Notes under the pieces: model-generated
The model's database searches: none
What the model saw: the letters and a program-made list of their open reading frames with translations, nothing else
Told to the model about the DNA's origin: nothing
Position numbers and translations under genes: made by a program
Part shown: in pieces, positions 21,348-29,806 of the stretch
Numbering within the stretch: position 1 is the first letter of the stretch
Layout of the letters: each line of letters begins with the position of its first letter
Source of the DNA: Siminovitchia acidinfaciens
GTDB taxonomy: Bacteria > Bacillota > Bacilli > Bacillales > Bacillaceae_C
Direction: 5' to 3'
Assembly (NCBI RefSeq): GCF_003605385.1
Contig: NZ_QYTV02000001.1
Span: 150,946 to 214,945, forward strand
Length of the DNA: 64,000 nucleotides

Positions 21348-21818
21348 ATGTCTGGTGATAATGAAATTGTATTTGATAAGGGAAAAGAAAAAGATATAAA
21401 ACTGAAAGTAGAGAGAAAAGAGGGAGAGCCGACTGGAGCTTTCAAAGGGGCTTCCTGGGGAGCGTTGTTAGTGGGTGTTACAGCTTATCTCATAGGTTTG
21501 TATAACGCAACAATGCAACTGAACGAAAAAGGATACTACTTTGCAGTTTTGATATTCGGTCTCTATTCAGCGGTATCTTTACAAAAAGCAGTCAGGGATA
21601 AGGATGAGGGAATACCAGTTACAAATATTTATTATGGGATTAGCTGGTTTGCACTTATCGTATCGATTTCGTTAATGGCCATCGGTTTATACAATGCAGG
21701 AAGTATTGTTTTAAGCGAAAAGGGATTTTATGGTATGGCATTTGTTCTTAGTTTATTTGCAGCCATAACAGTCCAGAAGAATATTAGGGATACACAAAGG
21801 GCAAGAGAAAGAGATTAG
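21348..21818 (+). CDS. YiaA/YiaB-family membrane protein
   Basis: 156 residues with GGAGGTG upstream. After a charged N-terminus (about 30 residues) come two tandem copies of the YiaAB two-helix unit: [19 protein letters not shown] with [19 protein letters not shown], then [19 protein letters not shown] with [19 protein letters not shown]. Each ends in a basic QK-x-RD segment. Four membrane helices are likely. The function of the family is poorly defined. Lies outside the conserved backbone, next to a pseudogene, so it may be an acquired patch. Confidence 0.85.
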   Translation: MSGDNEIVFDKGKEKDIKLKVERKEGEPTGAFKGASWGALLVGVTAYLIGLYNATMQLNEKGYYFAVLIFGLYSAVSLQKAVRDKDEGIPVTNIYYGISWFALIVSISLMAIGLYNAGSIVLSEKGFYGMAFVLSLFAAITVQKNIRDTQRARERD

Positions 21819-21845
21819 GTTGTTCTCTGTTATTCCAATGATCGG

Positions 21846-21875
21846 GCGCACTTTTTAAAATGAGTGCGCTTCTTG
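21846..21875 (+). terminator. Terminator after the YiaA-type gene
   Basis: GCGCACT/AGTGCGC around a ten-base loop, followed by TTCTT. Confidence 0.6.
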
Positions 21876-21963
21876 AATTGGGTCAGATTGTGGAAAAATT
21901 CAATAGTTCCAAAGAAAAGGAGAGCTGAAATAGTAAATATTAATCAAAAGTGAGGGGAGAAGC

Positions 21964-22332
21964 ATGTTAAAAATACCTGGCGCTTGGTTCGCTATTACGG
22001 AAATAGATCATATCACTTTTGCTATAAGTGAGTATGGACTTTGGGAAAAGGTCGTTTTTTTCTATTAATAGGGCAGAAAAAGCCGCATTAATTGATTCGG
22101 GTCTAGGTATTGAAAATATGAATAGAATAACTAATCAACTAACTCACGCAGACCATATTGGAGGCCATAGCGAATTTAAAACAATCTATGTCCATGAAGG
22201 GGATGCAGATCGGCTAAAAAACGGAACTAAAGGGATTGCCTATAGAGCAAATAAGAAAAGATATAGGCCGCGACATTACAATACCTACTTCGGAGGCACT
22301 TGACCCTGACACATACACGCCATATCAAGGAT
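21964..22332 (+). pseudogene. Decayed MBL-fold metallo-hydrolase
   Basis: Pieces of one protein lie in different frames: MLKIPGAWFAITEIDHITFA from ATG 21964, then EKAALIDSGLGIENMNRITN with HADHIGGHSEF, then LPIEQIRKDIGRDITIPTSE ending DPDTYTPYQG. A seven-T run near 22049 and a second slip near 22230 separate the frames. The metal-binding HxHxDH motif is reduced to THADH, consistent with a small deletion in front of it, and the C-terminal half is absent. The reading frame is therefore dead. Confidence 0.8.
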
Positions 22333-22390
22333 GAAGTTTTCGTTTAAACAGACGTTGTCAGTTAGCGTAATAATGGATCGTGTTGCTGTA

Positions 22391-22903
22391 CTACTTATAT
22401 TTTTCATTTTCTAAAACAATCACGTCTTCATAATGAGATGTTTTAGCAACTTGTTTCGTATTTTCAACTAACTTATAAATATTATCACAGCATTGTTTTG
22501 CACCTTTTACTAATAACGGAACACCTATAAAATCAATTTTCAATCCTCTCGAGAAAAATCCCCCAAACGACATAACAATTGGAACAGTAGGTGATGTATT
22601 GGAGAAAACTATTTTTTCATTAAAATGAAATTTACTTTGAAGTAATAAAGTCAATTCTTTTAAAGCTGGAACAACAAGTTTGTTCCTTTTTCGTCCTATG
22701 GTATACACTGCGTTGCCATCTTCATCGTTTCCGTGAAAAATTAGTTTTCCAAAATCTTTTCTCGTTAGTCGATTAAAATACTTTACATTTAATATCTCTT
22801 CTGAGGTTAGTTTTCTTTCTGATTGAGGTAATTGTTTTAAATGATACGCAGCAGCCAAAGCCGTGGTATGTGTTCCGCCATAATCATTATAAATATAAAT
22901 CAT
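22391..22903 (-). CDS. DUF3189 family protein
   Basis: 170 residues, ATG preceded by AAAGGATGAT. The start MIYIYNDYGGTHTTALAAA, with its glycine/threonine loop, is characteristic of this Firmicute family. Function unknown to me. Base composition is more AT-rich than the neighbouring prfA operon, and it lies beside the hydrolase pseudogene, suggesting a mobile accessory patch. Confidence 0.75.
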   Translation of the reverse strand: MIYIYNDYGGTHTTALAAAYHLKQLPQSERKLTSEEILNVKYFNRLTRKDFGKLIFHGNDEDGNAVYTIGRKRNKLVVPALKELTLLLQSKFHFNEKIVFSNTSPTVPIVMSFGGFFSRGLKIDFIGVPLLVKGAKQCCDNIYKLVENTKQVAKTSHYEDVIVLENEKYK

Positions 22904-23073
22904 AGGAAATCATCCTTTATCAATTGATTGTTTTTATTATGGGCACTTTTTCATTTGCCAATTCGGTTGGCAGTGCAGACAGACAATACAATGGCTTTAT
23001 ATTGATAAAATTGTATTTTTCACCATCAGGAGATTTGGGGCTAAGCTCCGCTTTTCTTATAAAAAAATTTGCT

Positions 23074-23101
23074 TTGCGGAAAGTGGACAGTGTACTATAA
23101 A
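23074..23101 (+). promoter_or_regulatory. Putative SigA promoter of prfA-prmC
   Basis: TTGCGG (23074-23079), 16-base spacer, TATAAA (23096-23101), about 40 bases before the GTG start. Confidence 0.5.
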
Positions 23102-23140
23102 AAGAGCTAAATGATTGGAAAAACTTTGAGGTGAAGACTT

Positions 23141-24211
23141 GTGTTCGATAGATTACAATCGGTTGAAGACCGGTATGAAAAATTAAATGAATTGTTAAGC
23201 GATCCCGAAATCGTCAGTGACTCTGAAAAGCTCAGGGAGTATTCGAAAGAACAATCATCAATTTCGGAAACGGTTGAAGTTTACAGGGAATATAAAGAGG
23301 CTAAGTCGGAATACGATGATGCCAAAGAAATGCTCGATGATAAGCTAGATGCGGAAATGCGGGAAATGGTCAAGGAAGAGATCGCTGAATTGGAAGACCG
23401 GATCGAAGAGCTGGAAGAACGGCTGAAAATTTTGTTGATCCCGAAAGACCCGAACGATGATAAAAACGTCATTATGGAAATTCGTGGAGCTGCAGGCGGT
23501 GACGAGGCCGCTCTGTTTGCCGGCGCCCTTTACCGCATGTATAGCAGGTATGCGGAGGCGCAAGGATGGAAGACAGAAGTGATTGAAGAACATTCCACGG
23601 GTCTTGGCGGTTTTAAGGAAATCATCTTCATCATAAATGGTAACGGAGCTTTTTCCAGACTGAAATATGAAAATGGAGCCCATAGGGTGCAGCGTGTACC
23701 GGAAACGGAGTCGGGCGGAAGAATCCATACGTCCACTGCGACGGTGGCTGTACTTCCTGAAGCTGAAGAGGTTGAAGTGGATATACATGAAAAAGATATT
23801 CGCGTTGACACTTTTGCATCTAGTGGACCGGGCGGGCAAAGCGTAAATACGACGATGTCTGCTGTACGTTTAACGCATATTCCTACGGGAACTGTTGTCT
23901 CCTGCCAGGACGAAAAATCACAGATTAAAAATAAGGAAAAGGCGATGAAAGTTCTTCGTGCCCGCGTTTATGATAAGTTCCAGCAGGAGGCGCAGCAAGA
24001 GTATGATGCGAACCGTAAATCAGCTGTTGGAACCGGTGATCGCTCAGAAAGGATCCGGACGTACAACTTTCCGCAAAATCGTGTGACGGACCACCGGATC
24101 GGCCTTACAATCCAGAAGCTGGATCAAATATTGGAAGGCAAGCTGGATGAAGTCATTGATGCACTGATTGTTGAAGATCAATCCAAAAAGCTCGAAAGCG
24201 TGGAAGATTAA
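23141..24211 (+). CDS. prfA: Peptide chain release factor 1
   Basis: 356 residues from GTG 23141 with GAGGTGA upstream. Reads UAA/UAG stop codons: the RF1-type PxT tripeptide is PET in [14 protein letters not shown], and the catalytic GGQ (residues 231-233, [10 protein letters not shown]) triggers peptide release. The gene stops immediately before the TTG of prmC, which methylates this GGQ glutamine. Confidence 0.97.
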   Translation: MFDRLQSVEDRYEKLNELLSDPEIVSDSEKLREYSKEQSSISETVEVYREYKEAKSEYDDAKEMLDDKLDAEMREMVKEEIAELEDRIEELEERLKILLIPKDPNDDKNVIMEIRGAAGGDEAALFAGALYRMYSRYAEAQGWKTEVIEEHSTGLGGFKEIIFIINGNGAFSRLKYENGAHRVQRVPETESGGRIHTSTATVAVLPEAEEVEVDIHEKDIRVDTFASSGPGGQSVNTTMSAVRLTHIPTGTVVSCQDEKSQIKNKEKAMKVLRARVYDKFQQEAQQEYDANRKSAVGTGDRSERIRTYNFPQNRVTDHRIGLTIQKLDQILEGKLDEVIDALIVEDQSKKLESVED

Positions 24212-25072
24212 TTGTCAAACGAACGGACCATATTCAAAGCCCTTTCCTGGGCTTCTTCTTTTTTAAAAGAAAATGGACGGGATACCAATGCTGGTGAAAT
24301 TCTGTTGAGAGCCCAACTGGACATGAGCCGCTCAACACTTTTAGCTGAACAGAGAATGTCTCTTGCTGATCATCAATGGGAGCAGTTTGAAGTAGCTGTA
24401 AAGGAACATGCGGAAGGTAAGCCTGTTCAGCATATTATTGGTCATGAAGAGTTTTACGGTAGGGAATTCCTAGTAAACGAAGATGTTCTTATTCCGCGTC
24501 CGGAGACGGAAGAACTGATCGAAGCTGTTTTACAAAAGATCGAGGCGAAGTTCGGTTCCTCATTACAAGACCTTAAAGTGGCTGATATTGGCACAGGAAG
24601 CGGTGCTATAGCTGTGACGTTAAAATTGGAAAGACCCGAGTTGTCAGTTTTTGCTTCCGATCTGTCTAAAAAGGCCCTCGCAACTGCCAAACGCAATGCG
24701 GAACGGCTGAATGCAGAAATTGAATTTTTGCAGGGTGATTTGCTTCAACCCTTCATCGGAAGCCGGCAGAAACTGGATGTAGTTGTGTCCAATCCGCCCT
24801 ACATCCCAGCTGATGAAGTGTTGTCAAAGGTTGTTTCTGAGCATGAGCCTCATACAGCTCTATTTGGTGGGGAAGATGGATTGGATTTTTATCGCAGATT
24901 TGCGCGGGACTTGCCGGGAGTTTTAAGTGAAGTCGCAATTGCGGCGTTTGAAATCGGGGATGGCCAGGGCAAGGCCGTGAGCAGTTTGTTGGAGGTCAGT
25001 TTTCCGGAGGCTGAAATTGAAATAATCAATGATATTAACGGAAAAGAGCGCATTGTCACCATGATACGTTAG
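24212..25072 (+). CDS. prmC: Peptide chain release factor N5-glutamine methyltransferase
   Basis: 286 residues from TTG 24212, zero bases after the prfA stop. SAM-binding motif ADIGTGSGAIA, catalytic NPPY (residues 194-197) in VVSNPPYIPADEV, and N-terminal substrate domain ending in HIIGHEEFYGREF. Methylates the GGQ glutamine of release factors. Confidence 0.95.
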   Translation: MSNERTIFKALSWASSFLKENGRDTNAGEILLRAQLDMSRSTLLAEQRMSLADHQWEQFEVAVKEHAEGKPVQHIIGHEEFYGREFLVNEDVLIPRPETEELIEAVLQKIEAKFGSSLQDLKVADIGTGSGAIAVTLKLERPELSVFASDLSKKALATAKRNAERLNAEIEFLQGDLLQPFIGSRQKLDVVVSNPPYIPADEVLSKVVSEHEPHTALFGGEDGLDFYRRFARDLPGVLSEVAIAAFEIGDGQGKAVSSLLEVSFPEAEIEIINDINGKERIVTMIR

Positions 25073-25145
25073 GAAAATATGATTCAATTGATTATACGAT
25101 TCAAATGTTGTCCATACTGTCCTAGTGAAGGGACGGGTGGGGAAT

Positions 25146-25859
25146 ATGAGGAAAAATAGTAAACAAAAATTCTATCAAAAAAATATAGCGTGGATATACA
25201 TTGCCATTCTTTCACTAGCAGCTGTCGTTAGCTTCTATGCTCCTGAAAATGAGAGCGCAGCTGCTGAAAATATTATGGTTATTCCGGAAGAAGCAATTCG
25301 ATTAAGGATTCTTGCCAACAGTGACAGCGAAAAAGACCAGGAAGTCAAAAGGGCTGTCCGAGATGCTGTGAATAAACAAATAAATGAATGGGTGGAAGAA
25401 TTAACATCCATTGATGAAGCGCGTAATGTAATATCTTCAAGACTGCCGGAGCTTGAAAGCATTGCGAAGGAAGAGCTTGAAAAGAACGATTTTGATTATT
25501 CAGTCCACATTGATTTTGGGGATGTGCAGTTCCCGACGAAGCTTTATGGGCAATACCTTTATCCCGCAGGAACCTATGAAGCTGTATTGATCACTCTTGG
25601 CGAGGGGAAGGGAGCTAATTGGTGGTGTGTACTGTTTCCGCCGCTTTGCTTCCTGGACTTTTCAAACAGTGCTGCGGTCAGCCAGGGAATTGACGAAGAT
25701 GTGGAAAACCCTGTGGATTCAGAAATTCAACTTGATGAAAATGTAATTGACCAGGCAGGAGGCCAGCCGGATGTTCCAGCGCCGACATTCGTTGGTGAGC
25801 AGGAGGAGGAAGTGGAGGTCAAATTCTTTTTAAAAGAATTGTTTGATGGACTTCTTTAA
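25146..25859 (+). CDS. spoIIR: Stage II sporulation protein R
   Basis: 237 residues from ATG 25146, which follows GGGTGGGG; the GTG at 25125 lacks a site. An N-terminal membrane/signal segment (IAWIYIAILSLAAVVSFYA) exports the protein. The core AIRLRILANSDSEKDQEVKR and NWWCVLFPPLCFLDFS are diagnostic. Made in the forespore and secreted across the septum, it triggers SpoIIGA to process pro-SigE. The Asp/Glu-rich C-terminus extends slightly beyond the B. subtilis protein. No clear SigF promoter was resolved. Confidence 0.93.
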   Translation: MRKNSKQKFYQKNIAWIYIAILSLAAVVSFYAPENESAAAENIMVIPEEAIRLRILANSDSEKDQEVKRAVRDAVNKQINEWVEELTSIDEARNVISSRLPELESIAKEELEKNDFDYSVHIDFGDVQFPTKLYGQYLYPAGTYEAVLITLGEGKGANWWCVLFPPLCFLDFSNSAAVSQGIDEDVENPVDSEIQLDENVIDQAGGQPDVPAPTFVGEQEEEVEVKFFLKELFDGLL

Positions 25860-25867
25860 TCAACAAT

Positions 25868-25893
25868 CAATCTCTCGAAGGGGAGATTTTTTG
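25868..25893 (+). terminator. Terminator of spoIIR
   Basis: AATCTCTC pairs with GGGAGATT (one G-U) and is followed by a T-run. Confidence 0.7.
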
Positions 25894-26073
25894 TTTTTTG
25901 TGTTACTGTTTTAGCAAGTTATTCACAAATTCCAATTGGATTATCCACAAAACAGGGGTTTTTATCCCCAAGTTGTTGATAAAACCTGAAAATACATGTT
26001 GATTGTAAAAACCATGGCGTAAAAAAGACCCATATATTATGGTTGAAAGCGTAGGAAAAAAGAGGTGGCATTT

Positions 26074-27123
26074 ATGGAGACAAAATACTGGTCTGTGGAT
26101 AGTAATGTGGATAGAAAAAAAGATTATCCACAGATTGTGGAAGCCGCGGATTTTTTAAAAAATGAAGAGCTAGTTGCTTTCCCGACGGAAACGGTTTATG
26201 GCCTGGGAGCTAGTGCGCTATCGGACGCTGCGGTGTCAAAAATATTTGCCGCAAAAGGCAGGCCGGCAGACAATCCGTTGATTGTCCACATTTCTAGTGT
26301 AGAGCAGCTCGAATTATTAACAGAAAACATCCCTGAGACAGCTGTCCTGTTGATGAATAAGTTTTGGCCTGGTCCATTGACGTTAATATTAAATAAGAAA
26401 ACCAATGCTGTTTCTTCATTGGTAACGGCTGGGCTGAATACGGTAGCCGTCAGAATGCCGGATCATCCAGTTGCCCTGTCACTAATCGAGGCAGCTGAAG
26501 TTCCAGTTGCAGCACCGAGCGCCAATAAGTCCGGAAAACCCAGCCCCACCTCAGCAAGTCATGTATTGGATGACCTTGCTGGTTTGATTGGCGGAGTGGT
26601 TGATGGTGGACCGACAGGGGTTGGAGTTGAATCAACTGTAATTGATTGTACTGCCGAAGTTCCCGTTATATTGCGTCCTGGCGGCGTGTCCAAAGAAGAA
26701 ATAAAGGAAGTCATTGGAAACGTGGAACAGGATCCTGCCCTAATCGGTTCCAAGGCTGCACCTAAATCCCCTGGAATGAAATACCGCCACTATGCGCCGG
26801 TGGCACCGCTGTTTTTAACAGATGGAAATCAGGAATGGATTCAGGGGCTTATTGATCAAAAGAGGTCATCCGGACTAAAAGTCGGTATACTTGCCCCAAG
26901 GGAGTCAGCTTCTTTTTACAAAGCAGATGCGGTCGCAGTCTGTGGAAGCAGGAGAGACTTGGGGAGTGTCGCACAATCCCTTTATCAGGCACTAAGAAGC
27001 TTTGACGAAAAAAATCTTGATCTAATATATGCAGAAGTTTATCCTGTCAAAGGGGTGGGAGCGGCCATTATGAACAGGCTTGAAAAGGCGGCTGCCCACA
27101 GAAGAATAACACAGGAGAAATAG
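26074..27123 (+). CDS. ywlC: Threonylcarbamoyl-AMP synthase (Sua5/YwlC type)
   Basis: 349 residues from ATG 26074, five bases after AGAGGTGG. Makes threonylcarbamoyl-AMP from Thr, bicarbonate and ATP for the t6A37 modification of ANN-reading tRNAs. The N-terminal YrdC domain shows FPTETVYGLGA, KGRPADNPLIVHI and VAAPSANKSGKPSPTS; PGMKYRHYAP marks the linker to the C-terminal Sua5 domain present in the long form of this family. Confidence 0.95.
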   Translation: METKYWSVDSNVDRKKDYPQIVEAADFLKNEELVAFPTETVYGLGASALSDAAVSKIFAAKGRPADNPLIVHISSVEQLELLTENIPETAVLLMNKFWPGPLTLILNKKTNAVSSLVTAGLNTVAVRMPDHPVALSLIEAAEVPVAAPSANKSGKPSPTSASHVLDDLAGLIGGVVDGGPTGVGVESTVIDCTAEVPVILRPGGVSKEEIKEVIGNVEQDPALIGSKAAPKSPGMKYRHYAPVAPLFLTDGNQEWIQGLIDQKRSSGLKVGILAPRESASFYKADAVAVCGSRRDLGSVAQSLYQALRSFDEKNLDLIYAEVYPVKGVGAAIMNRLEKAAAHRRITQEK

Positions 27124-27179
27124 GATTCTAAGGGCTGGACGCCTTAAAAATCAAATCGTTAAAGTGGAATTAATCCGGC

Positions 27180-27580
27180 TTTGTCTAGCTATAGCGCCCA
27201 GCAACTAGCATGCTTCACACTCCTTTCCTCGAAAAAGCTCCATTTTTCTGCGTGGATGCTTTTTCAAGGAAGTAGATTCAGAGCACTACAATAAGTCAAC
27301 ATATAGTGCTCCTGCGCCATAGCTTACTCGAGGAGATTTTGTTCAGCTCGTCGCAAAGCGCACGAAGCGTATTCAAGGAGCAACTCACGATGCTTGGGAG
27401 AAAGCTGCTTGGCTCCGACGGGCAGGACGCCCTAGTGCCACCGACGTACAGGAAGTAATAGTGCAAGCGAAACGACAGGATGTCACGCTCTGAGCCTGCC
27501 AGCGCTTGTCGCCCCTAAACGGCCGTCTTCCGTATTTCAACTTGTACGTCGCTTAACGGGCGCTTGCGCTTTTCTATACG
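27180..27580 (-). repeat. Family A repeat, long form, upstream of mntP
   Basis: Begins TTTGTCTAGCTATAGCGCCC and ends CGGGCGCTTGCGCTTTTC. Contains CAACTAGCATGCTTCAC, CTCGAAAAAGCTCC, ATAAGTCAACAT, GTTCAGCTCGTCGCAAAGCG, CCCTAGTGCCACCGACG and GCCAGCGCTTGTCGCCCC. Several of these are modules of the 1-390 and 19950 copies in reverse complement. Confidence 0.75.
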
Positions 27581-27586
27581 TCTACT

Positions 27587-27635
27587 CCTTCACCTCGATG
27601 CATATGATTTTTATAGGCACGTCCGAGGTGAAAGG
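27587..27635 (+). promoter_or_regulatory. Hairpin covering the mntP ribosome site
   Basis: TTCACCTCG (27589-27597) is the exact reverse complement of CGAGGTGAA (27624-27632), and flanking CC/GG can extend the stem across one bulge. The 3' arm and its flank overlap the GAGGTGAAAGGGG translation signal 8-20 bases before ATG 27645. Could restrict translation initiation. It does not look like the yybP-ykoY manganese riboswitch. Function is inferred. Confidence 0.45.
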
Positions 27636-27644
27636 GGTCATTCC

Positions 27645-28193
27645 ATGACATTTCCGGAATTTGTTACATTAGTGATCATGGCCTTTGCTGTGGGAATGGA
27701 TGCTTTTTCTGTTTCACTTGGCATGGGGATATTTAAACTCAGGTTACGTCAGATATTTTCTATTGGAATAACAATTGGTATTTTTCATATGGCCATGCCG
27801 CTACTTGGAATCATGACGGGACATATGCTGTCCGCTACATTTGGAAAGATTACAGGTTATATTGGCGGCATGCTTCTCGTGATTATGGGGGCACTGATGG
27901 TAGTTTCATGTTTTCGCAATGATGAACAAACAATCGTGGCACCTATTGGTTGGGGCTTAATTATTTTTAGTATGGTTGTAAGCTTGGACAGTTTTTCAGC
28001 AGGATTGAGTTTGGGAATGTTTGGTGCAAGAGCGGTCGCTGCCATGATTATTTTCGGAGCGGTGGCCACTATCTTGACTTGGAGTGGGCTAATTTTGGGG
28101 AGAAAAGTACAGACCTGGCTGGGTTTCTACGGGGAATTGCTGGGTGGCTTCATCTTAGTGGCATTTGGGATCAAGTTGGTCGTTATCGGCTAA
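27645..28193 (+). CDS. mntP: Manganese efflux protein MntP (YwlD-like)
   Basis: 182 residues from ATG 27645. About six membrane helices. The two family signatures with conserved Asp appear in each half: AVGMDAFSVSLGMG and VVSLDSFSAGLSLGMFG. Exports Mn(II) by analogy with MntP. An open extension back to 27564 is repeat-derived and has no ribosome site. Confidence 0.88.
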   Translation: MTFPEFVTLVIMAFAVGMDAFSVSLGMGIFKLRLRQIFSIGITIGIFHMAMPLLGIMTGHMLSATFGKITGYIGGMLLVIMGALMVVSCFRNDEQTIVAPIGWGLIIFSMVVSLDSFSAGLSLGMFGARAVAAMIIFGAVATILTWSGLILGRKVQTWLGFYGELLGGFILVAFGIKLVVIG

Positions 28194-28234
28194 AAAATCC
28201 CAGTAATATAGATTCATAGAAATAATCGCTCTAC

Positions 28235-28258
28235 AGCTGTCCGTTGGATGGCTTTTTT
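28235..28258 (+). terminator. Terminator of mntP
   Basis: AGCTGTCC/GGATGGCT, eight pairs with two G-U, loop GTT, then TTTTTT. Confidence 0.6.
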
Positions 28259-28294
28259 ATTGTTTAGCCTACTTGTTGTCGGTAAGCAGGCACT

Positions 28295-28623
28295 CTCCGC
28301 ACTTCTTTTTCCTTTATCTCGTCACGAGTCGTCCAGTGTCTAGCTGCAACGCCTAGCCCCTCGAGGTCACAAGCCTGCAAGGAAGCACACTCAGGAAGGA
28401 TGTGCTCCTGCGCCATAGGGAAATTCGAGGAAGTCTTGTTCAGCTCGTCGCAAAGCTGCACGGAGCATATTCAGAGTAGTTTCACATGATGTGTTTTAAG
28501 TAAGTAGCTTCCCTGTGGTGGCTGAAGTACTGCCTCCTCGGGAATCGTCTTGTGCTTGTCTGGGCTGACCAAGGCGTTTCCGCTTTTCTGTCTGTACGTC
28601 GCTAACCGAGCGCCTTCGCTTTT
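28295..28623 (-). repeat. Family A repeat, copy 1 between mntP and ywlE
   Basis: Modules in reverse orientation: TGTCTAGCTGCAACGCC, TAGCCCCTCGAGGTCACAAG, CAGCTCGTCGCAAAGCTGCA, CGTCTTGTGCTTGTCTGGGC, and the terminal CGAGCGCCTTCGCTTTT. Its end is followed by AATGATAT, the left direct repeat of the next element. Confidence 0.75.
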
Positions 28624-28839
28624 AATGATATCCAGCTACGACGGATAGGATGTCCTAGTGCCACCGACGCCACAGGATGTGGCGCTTGGAGGCGGCCAGC
28701 GCTCAGCGACTAGCAGACTTCCTCCTCTTTCCTACGATAAGTCAACATCGCTCCGCTTTGCTTCGCGTGTTTCCTTTATCTCGTCAGGAGTCGTCCAGTC
28801 TGTACGTCGCTCCCCGAGCGCTTTCGCTTTTAATGATAT
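28624..28839 (-). repeat. Family A repeat, copy 2, flanked by 8-bp direct repeats
   Basis: The 200-bp element (28632-28831) begins CCAGCTACGACGGATAGGAT and ends CGAGCGCTTTCGCTTTT. AATGATAT lies immediately on both sides (28624-28631 and 28832-28839). Because copy 1 ends in the same CGCTTTT, the shared string can be extended leftward, so the exact border is ambiguous by a few bases. The pattern is what an insertion with target duplication leaves. Confidence 0.8.
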
Positions 28840-28842
28840 AAT
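28834..28842 (+). promoter_or_regulatory. Extended -10 promoter upstream of ywlE
   Basis: TGATATAAT is a perfect extended -10 (TGnTATAAT). Its first bases belong to the right-hand direct repeat of the adjacent family A element, so any -35 contact would fall inside the repeat. Confidence 0.5.
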
Positions 28843-28875
28843 AAGGAAAAAAGATAAGGGGCGAGATGTGCCAGT

Positions 28876-29307
28876 ATGAAAAACGTATTATTCGTTTGCA
28901 CCGGCAATACATGCCGAAGCCCGATGGCCGAGGCGATTTTTAATCATATACAATTAGGAAAAGCTTTTGCCCGATCTGCCGGATTGTTTTCCTCCGAAGG
29001 CAGTCGTGCAGCCCAAAATACAATAAAAGTCCTGGAGGAAAACAAGATGCAGTTGGACCACAGGTCCAGTCAGCTGAATGAAGACGATTTGCATTGGGCT
29101 GAATATATTTTCACCATGACGAAGGGCCATAAAGATATTTTAATGGACATGTATCCGGCAGCCGCAGATAAAATATTCACACTGAAGGAATATGTTGAGG
29201 GACCAGAAGGCAACCTTGATATTGTTGACCCGTTTGGAGGGGATATCCATACATATAGGACAACCTTTGCCGAATTGAAAAATCTTATTGAAAGACTATC
29301 TTTATAA
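28876..29307 (+). CDS. ywlE: Protein arginine phosphatase YwlE
   Basis: 143 residues, low-molecular-weight phosphatase fold. The P-loop VCTGNTCRSPM starts at residue 7: nucleophile Cys8, Arg14, and Thr12 in the position (Thr11 in B. subtilis YwlE) that selects phospho-arginine over phospho-tyrosine. General acid Asp is in the C-terminal VDPFGG. Reverses McsB-mediated arginine phosphorylation that marks proteins for ClpCP. Confidence 0.92.
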   Translation: MKNVLFVCTGNTCRSPMAEAIFNHIQLGKAFARSAGLFSSEGSRAAQNTIKVLEENKMQLDHRSSQLNEDDLHWAEYIFTMTKGHKDILMDMYPAAADKIFTLKEYVEGPEGNLDIVDPFGGDIHTYRTTFAELKNLIERLSL

Positions 29308-29712
29308 TTAAAGAAAGTATAAAGTTAGACTGAATTTTCTTTTCAAACAAGGATAGGTTGTGTCTAGCTTCGACGGACAGGAGGTCTTAGTGCCACCGAC
29401 GCGCAGGAAGTGCTAGCGCAACTGAACCTGCCGAAGCCACAAGATGTAGCGTCCTGAGGCGGCCAGGCGCCATCGGCTCGAGGTCACAAGTTGCAAGGAA
29501 GCCTATTCAAGATGAATGTGCTCCTGTGGCACAGCATATTCGAGGAAGAAAAGGTTAATCTCGTCGCAAAGCTGCATGAAGCAAATTCGGTGATACTTCT
29601 CACGGAGTGATTGAAATCAGTCGCTTCGCTGTGGTGGATGAGGAACTCCCTCATCAAAATTCGCCTTGTGCTTGTCGCCGGTAAGCGGGCGTCTTGCGCT
29701 TTTCATAATTAA
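29304..29712 (-). repeat. Family A repeat, long form, flanked by 8-bp direct repeats
   Basis: The 393-bp element (29312-29704) begins AGAAAGTATAAAGTTAGAC and ends GCGGGCGTCTTGCGCTTTTC. ATAATTAA is directly adjacent on both sides (29304-29311 and 29705-29712); the left copy overlaps the ywlE TAA stop. Internal order of modules matches the 15264-15623 copy along nearly its whole length. Confidence 0.85.
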
Positions 29713-29806
29713 CGGCAATAATCCTGCGCTCTAAAATGGCAACAGCACTACTCTTCTTTTATAATGAAGAAAGTATGTGAAGAAGAATAAGGAGGAGAAT
29801 CTTTCA

